From: GCA-1730015 sp964583825
GTDB taxonomy: Bacteria > Pseudomonadota > Gammaproteobacteria > Granulosicoccales > Granulosicoccaceae
NCBI GenBank assembly: GCA_964583825.1
Contig: CAZOXM010000010.1
Location: forward strand, 1-64,000
Direction: 5' to 3'
Length of the DNA: 64,000 nt
Shown here: positions 8,918 to 17,321 of the stretch, piece after piece
How the letters are laid out: every line of letters starts with the position of its first letter
Numbering within the stretch: position 1 is the first letter of the stretch
The notes under the pieces: generated by a model
Databases searched by the model: none
What the model was told of the DNA's origin: nothing
The model's input: the letters and a program-made list of their open reading frames with translations, nothing else
Program-made: the position numbers and the translations under genes

Positions 8918-10459
8918 ATGAAAAACTGGTTAGCTGTGCTTGTGATTTCGGCGCTCGGTCTCACTGGTTGTGCCACCAACCCGGTTACCGGCAAGAATGA
9001 ACTGAGCTTCGTTGGGGAGGATTGGGAACTTTCCGTCGGCAAGCAGCAGTATGCGCCCAGTCGACAGTCGCAGGGCGGCGACTATGTGGCTGATCCTCAG
9101 GTCCAGGCTTATGTCAACAAAGTAGGGCAGCGGCTCGCTGCGGTCAGCGACCGCCCGTTACCGTACGAATTTAAAGTGATCAACTCCGGGGTGCCGAATG
9201 CGTGGGCGCTGCCCGGAGGAAAAATAGCGATCAATCGCGGCTTGCTCATCAGAATGAAAAGTGAAGCGGAACTGGCTGCCGTGCTGGGACATGAAATCGT
9301 CCACGCCGCCGCCAAACACGGCGCTAAAGGCATGACCCGTGGCGTATTGCTGCAGGGCGGCCTGGTGGCGGCGACCATCGCAAGTTCCGGCAAAAAGTAT
9401 TCGGATCTCGCGCAAATGGGAGCCAGCGTTGGTGCACAACTGATCAACACGCGCTACGGTCGGGATGCAGAACGCGAAGCTGACCGCTACGGGATCGAGT
9501 ACATGGTGCGATCCGGCTATGATCCACAGGGTGCGGTAGATCTGCAGGCGACCTTTCTGGAGCTGTCAAAGGACAGCAAGCGAGGCAAGGACTTCATCAG
9601 TGGTTTGTTTGCGAGCCATCCGCCCTCCGAAGAGCGGCTCGCCGCCAACAAAGCGCTGGCGGCGCGCCTGTCGACAGGAGGTGATATCAAAGCGCGGGAA
9701 TATCGTCAGAATATCGCTCGACTGCTGCAGACACAGCCCGCCTACGATGCATTCGAAAAGGCACAGAAGGCCGTCGCAGAAAAAGACTACCGGACTGCGC
9801 GTGCTCTGACCCGCCAGGCGATCGCAAAAGAGCCTGCCGAGGGGCATTTCTACAGTCTGTTGGGTGATATTGATCACCAGCAGAAGGACTATGCTTCTGC
9901 CCGTCGCAATTATGCGCAGGCAATCCGGCTCAATAACGATTTTTTCTATTACCACTTAAAATCGGGCCTTGCCAGTGAAAGCCTGAGAGACTTCTCTGCG
10001 GCGCGACGATCTTTGGCGCGCAGCGTCGAACTGCTGCCCACGGCGAATGCTTACAATGCACTCGGCAACATCGCACGTGCAAATGGACAGATAGAGGAAG
10101 CCGTGGCGCAGTACACGCGTGCTGCCGGGCAGAACAGTCCCGCCGGAAAGGCCGCACTCGGATCGTTGGTTGATTTGGATCTGCCTAACAATCCGGGCAA
10201 GTATGTGGTTGCAAAACATCAGGTTGGCAGTGATGGTGTGCTGCGTGTCCGCATTGCAAACCAAACCCCCAGAGACATTGGCAATATCGCGCTGCGTATT
10301 GTCTACCCGGATGCCAGCGGAAAGATGCGGGATATTACTCGGCGATTGACCGGCGTTCTCGCTGCGGGCAAGGGTGATACCCTTGAAGTTGTGCGTATCG
10401 ATCCGGCTTTTGCAAAAAATGTAAAAACCGGCGTTGTCGGTGCCAAAGTCGCGAACTAA
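8918..10459 (+). CDS. M48 metalloprotease lipoprotein with TPRs
   Basis: The 513-residue product starts with a lipoprotein signal peptide ending L-T-G-C (C18), so it should be anchored to a periplasmic membrane face. A Ste24-like M48 domain follows with H125-E126-I-V-H129 and the downstream E187-A-D third-ligand motif. Residues about 270-420 form TPR-like helices, and a smaller C-terminal beta-rich part completes the chain. This layout resembles periplasmic quality-control proteases such as BepA and LoiP, though the long TPR and tail region is larger than in LoiP. The ATG at 8918 has AGGGGTG just upstream; an in-frame ATG at 8873 would spoil the signal peptide. A SlyD-like isomerase gene begins 10 nt after the stop. 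Confidence 0.92.
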   Translation: MKNWLAVLVISALGLTGCATNPVTGKNELSFVGEDWELSVGKQQYAPSRQSQGGDYVADPQVQAYVNKVGQRLAAVSDRPLPYEFKVINSGVPNAWALPGGKIAINRGLLIRMKSEAELAAVLGHEIVHAAAKHGAKGMTRGVLLQGGLVAATIASSGKKYSDLAQMGASVGAQLINTRYGRDAEREADRYGIEYMVRSGYDPQGAVDLQATFLELSKDSKRGKDFISGLFASHPPSEERLAANKALAARLSTGGDIKAREYRQNIARLLQTQPAYDAFEKAQKAVAEKDYRTARALTRQAIAKEPAEGHFYSLLGDIDHQQKDYASARRNYAQAIRLNNDFFYYHLKSGLASESLRDFSAARRSLARSVELLPTANAYNALGNIARANGQIEEAVAQYTRAAGQNSPAGKAALGSLVDLDLPNNPGKYVVAKHQVGSDGVLRVRIANQTPRDIGNIALRIVYPDASGKMRDITRRLTGVLAAGKGDTLEVVRIDPAFAKNVKTGVVGAKVAN

Positions 10460-10469
10460 GTGGATAAAC

Positions 10470-10952
10470 GTGCAAGTAGCTAACAACCGCGTCGTCGGGT
10501 TTCACTACACACTGGAAGAGGTCGGGGGCGACTATCAGGAAGATTCCCGCGGCGGCAATCCGCTCTACTATCTTCATGGTCACCGAGGGATCCTACCTGG
10601 CGTCGAAGAGGCCATGGTCGGTAAAAGTGCCGGAGACCGGTTTTCGGTTACCGTTGAGCCGGCGCTCGGGTACGGGTTGCGCAATGAAAATGGCATTCAG
10701 CGTGTGCCAATCAAACACCTCATCGGGCGCAGGAAACCGCGTGTCGGTGAAATTGTGTCCGTCAATACCGCTCGTGGTGAGATCAGGGCAACGGTGGTCA
10801 AGACTGGTAAGTTCAATGTCGATGTCGATACCAATCACCCGCTGGCCGGCAAGACTCTGATATTCGAGGTTGAAGTGATCGAGGTTCGCGAAGCCACAAT
10901 GGAAGAGGTGGCCCACCGGCACGCGCATGGCCCCGATACGCCGCCGCACTAG
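10470..10952 (+). CDS. SlyD-like FKBP peptidyl-prolyl isomerase
   Basis: The product of about 160 residues is an FKBP-type isomerase with an insert-in-flap domain. It begins N-N-R-V-V-G-F-H-Y-T-L, continues with LHGHRGILPGVEEAMVGKSA and PALGYG, and ends with NHPLAGKTLIFEVEV. Such enzymes catalyse cis-trans isomerisation of prolyl bonds and act as chaperones. The histidine-rich metal-binding tail of E. coli SlyD is cut down to a short R-H-A-H-G-P-D-T-P-P-H end. I placed the start at the GTG at 10470, since the ATG at 10434 would overlap the protease gene by 26 nt and add a non-conserved stretch. The close spacing suggests an operon with the M48 protease gene. Confidence 0.9.
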   Translation: MQVANNRVVGFHYTLEEVGGDYQEDSRGGNPLYYLHGHRGILPGVEEAMVGKSAGDRFSVTVEPALGYGLRNENGIQRVPIKHLIGRRKPRVGEIVSVNTARGEIRATVVKTGKFNVDVDTNHPLAGKTLIFEVEVIEVREATMEEVAHRHAHGPDTPPH

Positions 10953-11214
10953 CTGGGTGATGAAACTGGCTGGATGTTGAGACTGGCACGCCTGCACTAA
11001 TCGTCAGATCCACCCCGCCGCTCAGCGATCTGCTCTGCACACGACTCACAGGCCACGATACCCGCAATTTCTGCAATCTGGCACTGGCTGTTGTGCTCAT
11101 GCCCTGTATAGTATCAGCGGATTCAATCGAGGCCGGTAGTGCAGTTGCTGCCACACCGTGCGTGGCATGTATTCTGTCCGGTCCGAACCCAAGCTGATCC
11201 CATGAGCCTGATAT

Positions 11215-12012
11215 ATGAGTGATCTTGTCGCAGATTCCATAGATATGACCTTTCGGACGCCCACCGGCGAGTCCGTCCACGCACTGAAAGATGTGAGCTT
11301 TACGCTGCAGCGAGGCGAGCTCCTGTCGGTACTCGGGCCCAGTGGTTGCGGCAAGACGACGCTGCTTAATCTGATTGCAGGCTTTCTGCGTCCCACGGGT
11401 GGCTCGCTGCGTCTTAATGAGCACGAAATCGACGGACCGGGTGTCGAGCGTGGCATGGTATTCCAGCAGGGCGCATTATTCGAATGGCTGACGGTCGCGG
11501 AAAACGTCGACTTCGGGTTGCGAATGAAAAAAAGCAACAAGCGGGAAACCGCTGCGAAAGTCGAGGAGTGGCTCGAAATTGTCGGCCTGCAGGGGTTTGG
11601 CGATACACCAACCTACCAGCTTTCAGGTGGTATGCAGCAGCGTGTTGCACTGGCCCGATGCCTGATCAATGACCCGGATCTGATACTGATGGACGAACCG
11701 CTGGGTGCGCTCGATGCACTGACGCGTGAAAAAATGCAGTCTCTCGTGCTGAAGATCTGGAAGGAAACCGGCAAGACCATCCTCATCATCACGCACTCCG
11801 TGGAAGAGGCGCTGCTGCTGGGAGAACGACTTTTTGTCATGGCACCGAGGCCCGGGCGGCTGCACAAGGAATATCGACTGCCGTTTGCAGAGACGGGGCT
11901 CAATGGCGATTTGCGCGATATAAAAAATGACCCTGAGTTCGTGCGATACCGTGAAGAAATACTCTCGATGATCTGGAATATGGAAGAGGAAATCATGGGG
12001 AAAGTGCTCTGA
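11215..12012 (+). CDS. ABC transporter ATPase, taurine/nitrate type
   Basis: The 265-residue protein carries Walker A GPSGCGKTT at residues 41-49, the signature LSGGMQQ, Walker B LILMDEPLGALD and the H-loop THSVEEA. The sequence groups by eye with TauB/SsuB/NrtD ATPases. It should power import of a small organic or inorganic anion through the permease encoded next, whose ATG lies within its stop region (one-base overlap at 12012). No periplasmic binding-protein gene accompanies the pair in the window, so the substrate cannot be named. Confidence 0.92.
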   Translation: MSDLVADSIDMTFRTPTGESVHALKDVSFTLQRGELLSVLGPSGCGKTTLLNLIAGFLRPTGGSLRLNEHEIDGPGVERGMVFQQGALFEWLTVAENVDFGLRMKKSNKRETAAKVEEWLEIVGLQGFGDTPTYQLSGGMQQRVALARCLINDPDLILMDEPLGALDALTREKMQSLVLKIWKETGKTILIITHSVEEALLLGERLFVMAPRPGRLHKEYRLPFAETGLNGDLRDIKNDPEFVRYREEILSMIWNMEEEIMGKVL

Positions 12013-13940
12013 TGTTAGACGCTATTGCACAACACCGTGGTTTCATCGTCGGCGCTATCTTTTTGCTGCTGCTTATCGGTTTAATCTGGGCCATTATTTA
12101 CGGTCGGCGGGTCACCAGAACTGAAAAGACCGATGCGGTTTTCGGTAACCCGGAACGCGCCCTCGGCGGCTGGTACTGGGTGTTTGCCGGCGTGTCCACC
12201 ATTCTGCTGATCTGGTTTTACTTTTCGTGGGATGCGGCGCGTTCCTATTTCCCGAAAGCGGCCAACGAACTGTGTCAGGTGGCAAAAGTCGACACCGCCA
12301 TCAACCCGATGCGATCGGTTTTCCCGATTCAGTCGCGTTTGCTAAAGGGGACATCGCTGCTGGCCCGGGACGGCAATCAGTTGCAGAGTTTGAGGGACGA
12401 TCTGGCGGGTTTGTCGTTAACGGATCAGGAACAGTCCGACTTTGGCGGCGTGCTCGACAGTCTCGAAGCAGCACTATATTCACTGGCTTCCCCGGACAAT
12501 GTTGACCCGGCGGTACAACAGAAACTGTCAGAAATAACCAGCAGAATCGATGATGCCCGCGCGCAGCTTGCAGATCCCGCTTACCCCGGTGAACCATCCG
12601 CAGCCGAGCTCGCCGAAGCAGCAGCGCAGCCTGGCTGGGGCGAATCGAACACAGAAGTGCCCAACCTGCCAGTGACTGACCGCGGGCGGAAATTCAATGC
12701 GATGGCCGAGGTCATCGAAGCCATTTCGTCAGACTTCGTAAAGGTTAGGAATCTGAGCGGTGAATTCGAACAACAGATCGATGACATCGAGGCAAAAATA
12801 AAGTCGCTGCAGGCACAGGTGGAAGGCGCCGGGTTGACGCCCGAGGAGCTGCTCGAGCGCGAACAGATGCTCAAGCAGTTCAATAAAATGCTCAAGCGTA
12901 TCGACGATGGTACGGTGTTTCCTCCAGGTACACTCGATCCGGTTGAGCAATCAGTGCGTCAGTTTGAAGCCGAGGTGTCGAAACAAAAGGGCAGCCTGCG
13001 ATTCATCGATGCCGTGGCAATGCCATCGGGCACCATTGTCGCAGGCAGTACCAATTGCAGCGAGCAGGGCTCCGGTCGCTGGCTGCCGAAACCGTCAGAT
13101 ACGCTCGGTACCCTGGTGGATCTCTCGCGCCCCAGTGTTGGTTACAAGGGCGTGCCGATGCTCTGGTACAAGCAAAAGCCCGTTGCAGAGATGGTTGGCT
13201 TCTTTATTCCGGACTGGGTCGCTGACATCGTACCCGGGGAGTACCCGCGCCATAAGCCGGACGGGTCAATCGATGAGAATCTGAAATCAAAAGTACTGGC
13301 GGTAGCAACCGGCAACTTCCCGTCTGTTACCGTACCGGTGCCGACCGGACACATCTGGGACTCGATCATGCGCGTCGTGGCGGGTTTGTTCCTCGGCATA
13401 GTGCTTGGCGTGCCCCTGGGTTTGTTCATGGGGCTTTCGCGCTTTGCCAAAGGTTTCTTCGATCCGCTGATCGAACTCTATCGACCAGTGCCACCACTTG
13501 CGTGGGCGCCGTTGATTCTGACGATCTTCGGTATTCAGGACGATGGAAAAATCTTCCTGCTGTTCATGGTGGCATTTGCGATTATGGTGATCAGTGCGAG
13601 GACCGGTGCCACTGGTACGCAGTTGTCCAAGATTCACGCAGCGCACTCGTTGGGTGCGTCGAGAAAACAGATTATCAGGGAAGTGATATTGCCGAACTCG
13701 CTGCCGGAAATTCTAACCGGCATACGCATATCCATAGGTGTCTGCTGGGGAACACTTGTGGCTGCCGAAATGCTGGCCGGCACCACAGGCATCGGTTTTG
13801 TGGAAAACGTAGCGCGTAAGCAGAGTGACTATGAAATCATCTGGGTCACGATTATTTTGCTCGGTGTGCTTGGGTTGTTGTTCGATCTGATCATGCGATG
13901 GATCATTAATCGTACAATCCCATGGCGCGGTAAGGGGTAA
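12012..13940 (+). CDS. ABC permease with large periplasmic insert
   Basis: The 642-residue protein is more than twice the length of TauC/SsuC permeases (about 250-280). Two N-terminal membrane helices (about residues 10-29 and 53-72) precede a long hydrophilic region (about 75-440) with a coiled-coil-like stretch near 240-310, and a standard permease domain follows from about residue 446. The coupling loop is intact (EAA-like motif near residue 542, S-L-G-A-S-R-K-Q-I). The insert does not resemble a complete substrate-binding protein to me. It could dock one encoded elsewhere, or help with substrate capture itself. It overlaps the ATPase gene by one base and forms a two-gene operon ending at the terminator at 13965-13994. 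Confidence 0.88.
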   Translation: MLDAIAQHRGFIVGAIFLLLLIGLIWAIIYGRRVTRTEKTDAVFGNPERALGGWYWVFAGVSTILLIWFYFSWDAARSYFPKAANELCQVAKVDTAINPMRSVFPIQSRLLKGTSLLARDGNQLQSLRDDLAGLSLTDQEQSDFGGVLDSLEAALYSLASPDNVDPAVQQKLSEITSRIDDARAQLADPAYPGEPSAAELAEAAAQPGWGESNTEVPNLPVTDRGRKFNAMAEVIEAISSDFVKVRNLSGEFEQQIDDIEAKIKSLQAQVEGAGLTPEELLEREQMLKQFNKMLKRIDDGTVFPPGTLDPVEQSVRQFEAEVSKQKGSLRFIDAVAMPSGTIVAGSTNCSEQGSGRWLPKPSDTLGTLVDLSRPSVGYKGVPMLWYKQKPVAEMVGFFIPDWVADIVPGEYPRHKPDGSIDENLKSKVLAVATGNFPSVTVPVPTGHIWDSIMRVVAGLFLGIVLGVPLGLFMGLSRFAKGFFDPLIELYRPVPPLAWAPLILTIFGIQDDGKIFLLFMVAFAIMVISARTGATGTQLSKIHAAHSLGASRKQIIREVILPNSLPEILTGIRISIGVCWGTLVAAEMLAGTTGIGFVENVARKQSDYEIIWVTIILLGVLGLLFDLIMRWIINRTIPWRGKG

Positions 13941-13964
13941 AGAAACCCTGTTCAGTTAGGCCAA

Positions 13965-13994
13965 AATCTATCCGCACCGTCGTGCGGGTAGATT
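13965..13994. terminator. Bidirectional terminator hairpin
   Basis: Arms at 13965-13977 and 13982-13994 pair over 13 positions (one wobble) around a 4-nt loop, between the convergent permease and TPR genes. The minus-strand side runs into TTTT; the plus-strand side has only GTT. It overlaps no coding sequence and ends 2 nt before the TPR gene stop. Confidence 0.65.
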
Positions 13995-13995
13995 G

Positions 13996-14541
13996 TTAAA
14001 TGGTAGTGCCAAGCTTTTTCTCGAGATCTTCGATACTTTTGGTGGCACTCATGTTCTTCGGTGAGATCTCGAGCACCTTTTCAAATGCGTGCATGGCTTT
14101 TTCATTTTCACCCACCTGCAGCATGATCAGGCCGACGCCGGATAGTGCACCGAAGTGGCGCGGCTCGAGTAACAGCGTCTGCTCGATGTCTTCCAGAGAT
14201 TGCTCGTAGTTGCCAAGCAGGTAGTGGACAGTGGCACGGCGGTTCCAGGCTTCCGCGAAATCCGGTTGGTCCTTCACCAGTTTGTCCAGCACGGCAAGCG
14301 CAATGGTGTAGCGGCCGGTGTTCATCGCATCGATCGCGGTTTTCATGCCGGTGCCACCGCTGTCATCGTCCCGCTCGTACCACCGTTTCCAGATCTCGGT
14401 TTCGATCATGACTGCCTGCTGGGGGTTTTCCGCGGACTTCAACTGTCCAAATAGCTCTGGCAGTGCGTTGTCCTTCTGGTCTGCATAAAGTGCTGCACTG
14501 GTCAGTGTGCTCACCAGCAACAATGTCCGTAGACTTTTCAT
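13996..14541 (-). CDS. Secreted TPR protein
   Basis: The 181-residue protein has a signal peptide of about 20 residues ending S-A-A-L-Y-A-D and three to four tetratricopeptide repeats. The clearest run A-E-A-W-N-R-R-A-T-V-H-Y-L-L-G-N-Y through about residue 115, and the next G-E-N-E-K-A-M-H-A-F-E-K-V-L. TPRs bind partner proteins; no catalytic motif is visible. It is likely periplasmic and its partner is unknown. Similar small TPR lipoprotein-like proteins are common next to unrelated genes, so context adds little. It is transcribed alone toward the shared terminator. Confidence 0.85.
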   Translation of the reverse strand: MKSLRTLLLVSTLTSAALYADQKDNALPELFGQLKSAENPQQAVMIETEIWKRWYERDDDSGGTGMKTAIDAMNTGRYTIALAVLDKLVKDQPDFAEAWNRRATVHYLLGNYEQSLEDIEQTLLLEPRHFGALSGVGLIMLQVGENEKAMHAFEKVLEISPKNMSATKSIEDLEKKLGTTI

Positions 14542-14736
14542 CCTCTTCTCTCCCCAAAATCTGGCGTGTGAAAGGATTTCCTGCGCCTCTATATTAGTGG
14601 CGTCCGCATATCCGGCAAATTTATGAACTGGTTAACACATTGGAGAACCGTGCCGGAATGGGGATGTCCTTTCCTTACTGGTTTGTTTGTAGTGACGAGT
14701 CCGGTTGATCAGTCATACAGAGGACTGCCGAATTTC

Positions 14737-15339
14737 TTACCTGTTGTTACGCTCGACGGAGCTTTCCAGTTTTTCAGTGATAAATTCCTCAGGGTTGGCG
14801 TTGAAATACACCATCCTGTCGAGTAGCACCGGAATGTCGCTGCCGTGCAGAATATTGTTCCGGTGCCGGGGTTGCAGAAATCGCTCGGAAGTCGCGTGAT
14901 CGAGGAATGACAGCAGTGTGTCGTAGAAATTCTCTACATTAAGCAGGGCAGTGGCTTTACGATGCAATTGCAGTTGCTGCCAGGTGCAGATTTCAATGAG
15001 TTCTTCCAGCGTCCCGATGCCACCTGGAAGCGCCAGAAAACCGTCGGCCAGTTCAGCCATTGTTGCTTTGCGCTCGTGCATATCTTTGACCACGATCAGT
15101 TCGGTCAGACCAGTGTGGCCGATCTCAAACGTAGTGAGATGTTCCGGTATTACACCGTAGGCCCTGCCACCGTTCTGCATGACGGCATCGGCCAGTGCCC
15201 CCATGATACCGATGCTGGCACCGCCGTAGACGAGATCGATCCGGCGCTCTGCCAGGCACTGTCCAAGTGCATGGGCAGTTTCTATATACGCGCCATTTTT
15301 CCCCGGGCTCGATCCACAGAAGACACATAATCGATTCAT
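14737..15339 (-). CDS. LOG-family nucleoside-monophosphate phosphoribohydrolase
   Basis: The 200-residue Rossmann protein has the family pair E-R-K (M-H-E-R-K at 87-91) and P-G-G-I-G-T-L-E-E at 105-113, plus FCGSSPG at 7-13. LOG enzymes remove the base from cytokinin or purine nucleoside 5'-monophosphates and are widespread in bacteria as TIGR00730 proteins; the physiological substrate here is unknown. A LysE-family gene lies upstream on the same strand with 29 nt between, so the two may be co-transcribed. Confidence 0.92.
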   Translation of the reverse strand: MNRLCVFCGSSPGKNGAYIETAHALGQCLAERRIDLVYGGASIGIMGALADAVMQNGGRAYGVIPEHLTTFEIGHTGLTELIVVKDMHERKATMAELADGFLALPGGIGTLEELIEICTWQQLQLHRKATALLNVENFYDTLLSFLDHATSERFLQPRHRNNILHGSDIPVLLDRMVYFNANPEEFITEKLESSVERNNR

Positions 15340-15368
15340 GGCGTTACTTGCTCAGCGGGTTGCTCAGG

Positions 15369-15965
15369 CTATTGGTGATTTTGCGAGTAGTAAGCGAGTA
15401 TAACAACAGACACCAGCGCTGCTGCCATCAGTATGTTAATCCGTCTTTGAGTGGCTGGCTCGGGCGCCAGTTTCTTCAGGCTGATGCCTGCAAACAACCA
15501 GAGGAAGTGAATCGGCACCCAGATCGCATTGATAATGGCGAATTTTACGATGGTTTCTATCCAGAGGCTGCTGTAACCGAAATCGTAACCTGAGAAGAGC
15601 GTGGTATTGACGATGTAGGCTTTCGGGTTGATGGTTTGCAGAAGTATACCGTCGACAATCGAAGGTGGCTTTGTTGCGCGGATGAACTCGACTTTCGACC
15701 CTGATAAAGCAATTCTCAACGCAAGATACAACAAGTAGCTCGTCGAACAGACCAGCAGCACAATTCTGATCCACGGTATGGAAAACAGCAGCGCTGCCAG
15801 CCCGGTCACCACAGCGAGTGCCACCAGATTGGTCCCGATAAATAAGCCGACGATGTACCGGGTACCGGCGTTCTGACCAAATGCTGCACCTACACCCGCC
15901 GTGGAAAGTACACCTGGTCCGGGGGTGATCAACAGCAGAAACACGGAAGTGATAAAGAGTGACAC
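15369..15965 (-). CDS. LysE/RhtB-family amino-acid exporter
   Basis: The 198-residue membrane protein has about six hydrophobic segments and the family opening L-L-I-T-P-G-P-G near residues 11-18, followed by G-x-x-x-G-x-N-A-G. A conserved N-P-K-A-Y segment appears near residue 112. Members export amino acids or derivatives such as homoserine and threonine; the substrate is not predictable from sequence. It lies upstream of the LOG gene with a 29-nt gap, on the same strand. Confidence 0.9.
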   Translation of the reverse strand: MSLFITSVFLLLITPGPGVLSTAGVGAAFGQNAGTRYIVGLFIGTNLVALAVVTGLAALLFSIPWIRIVLLVCSTSYLLYLALRIALSGSKVEFIRATKPPSIVDGILLQTINPKAYIVNTTLFSGYDFGYSSLWIETIVKFAIINAIWVPIHFLWLFAGISLKKLAPEPATQRRINILMAAALVSVVILAYYSQNHQ

Positions 15966-16106
15966 TTTAATGCTGCCTTGAGGGTAGCCTCAAGTCTACA
16001 CCACTCTGCATGGTGCATGGCAAACCCCCACTGGCGGACAGTCCCGGCTGCACGCAATTACCGCTGGTAGAAGCGTTTCGGTAACCGCGCGTGCCTGCTA
16101 CCGGTG

Positions 16107-17051
16107 TCAGGCGGCGCGGTTGAGTGAGTTGTCTCCTGCTTTCAGGAACAATCCGTTTGTTGCATCGTAGATCGCATTCTTGCCGCTACGCTTTGCGGTA
16201 TACATGGCGCTGTCTGCGGCGGTAACCAGCTTATCCAGGCTGTTCCCATCGGTCGGAAATTCAGCGATACCAATACTCGCAGAAAGTTGCACGGAACGTC
16301 CGCGGATAGAAATCGGTGTTTGTATTTGCCGGTTGAGCGCAGAAGCGAGCTCAGCCATACGCTCGCGGTTTGCGTTTTTCAGGTACACCAGGAATTCATC
16401 ACCACCGATTCTGGCGATCATGCCGCTGCTGTCGATAACCGCTTTGCAGCGTTGACCGACTGTTTTAAGCACGGCATCCCCGATCACGTGGCCGTAGTTG
16501 TCGTTAATCGGTTTGAAGCCGTCAAGATCAATAAAAAACAAGCCGAACTGATCTGAACTTCTGCGACACTCGGTCAGGGCCGCCTTGATATGTTCAAAGA
16601 TCAGGTTGCGGTTTGGTAGTTCTGTTACCGGATCGTAGAACGCAAGCTTCTTTACTCGTTCCTCTGACTGGCGGAGTGCATCCTGAATCGAGCGTCGTTC
16701 CGAGATGTCCACAACAAAGCCATCCAAATACTCGACAGTATCGCCATTCATAATGCCAACACCCTGCTCGGATACCCAGCGTGTCACGTTATTTCGATCA
16801 ACAAGACGATACTCGATGTCCCATCCGACCTTGTTTTCGATGGCCGAATGCACCTGGTTTTCCACCATTTCGACGTCTGCCGGATGAATCAGGCTGGCGA
16901 AACTGGTGACCCGATTACCCACGAGTTCATCCGGCCGGTAGCCGGTTAAAGGCTCGATACCGGCGCTCATAAACCGCATAGTCCAGTGTTCATCGCAGGA
17001 ACATCGCCAGAACACACCCGGTATGTTGTCCATGAGGGTTTTGAAATCCAT
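16107..17051 (-). CDS. PAS-GGDEF diguanylate cyclase
   Basis: The 314-residue soluble protein has a PAS_3-type sensor domain (about residues 5-118) and a GGDEF domain (about 135-300). The catalytic motif is intact as G216-G-D-E-F220, and the substrate motif F-I-D-L-D-G-F-K is at 173-180. It should make cyclic di-GMP from GTP. The RxxD inhibitory site that normally lies just before the motif reads D207-S-S-G210, so product feedback at this site is probably lost. No membrane segment is seen. The gene is monocistronic. The PAS ligand is unknown. Confidence 0.93.
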   Translation of the reverse strand: MDFKTLMDNIPGVFWRCSCDEHWTMRFMSAGIEPLTGYRPDELVGNRVTSFASLIHPADVEMVENQVHSAIENKVGWDIEYRLVDRNNVTRWVSEQGVGIMNGDTVEYLDGFVVDISERRSIQDALRQSEERVKKLAFYDPVTELPNRNLIFEHIKAALTECRRSSDQFGLFFIDLDGFKPINDNYGHVIGDAVLKTVGQRCKAVIDSSGMIARIGGDEFLVYLKNANRERMAELASALNRQIQTPISIRGRSVQLSASIGIAEFPTDGNSLDKLVTAADSAMYTAKRSGKNAIYDATNGLFLKAGDNSLNRAA

Positions 17052-17321
17052 GTTTTCGCCCGGATCGTTTATGGGTGCTAGCGACGGAAACAGGTGATTG
17101 TTGAGACCTGTGCGGAAGTTCGGTCAAATCCATGACTGTCACCCGTGAACCTGTTTCAGGACCCTGCTTTTATCGTTTAGGTTACCTGATGAGCAGCCGA
17201 TATCGTGCGGTTCGACTGAGCCGAGTGGGAATAGCTGCCAAAGTTATCTCTGAACATTCAATTATCTATAAATCAACCGCTAACAAAGTAATAACGATGT
17301 CACTCAAGAGATTTCGAGTCT

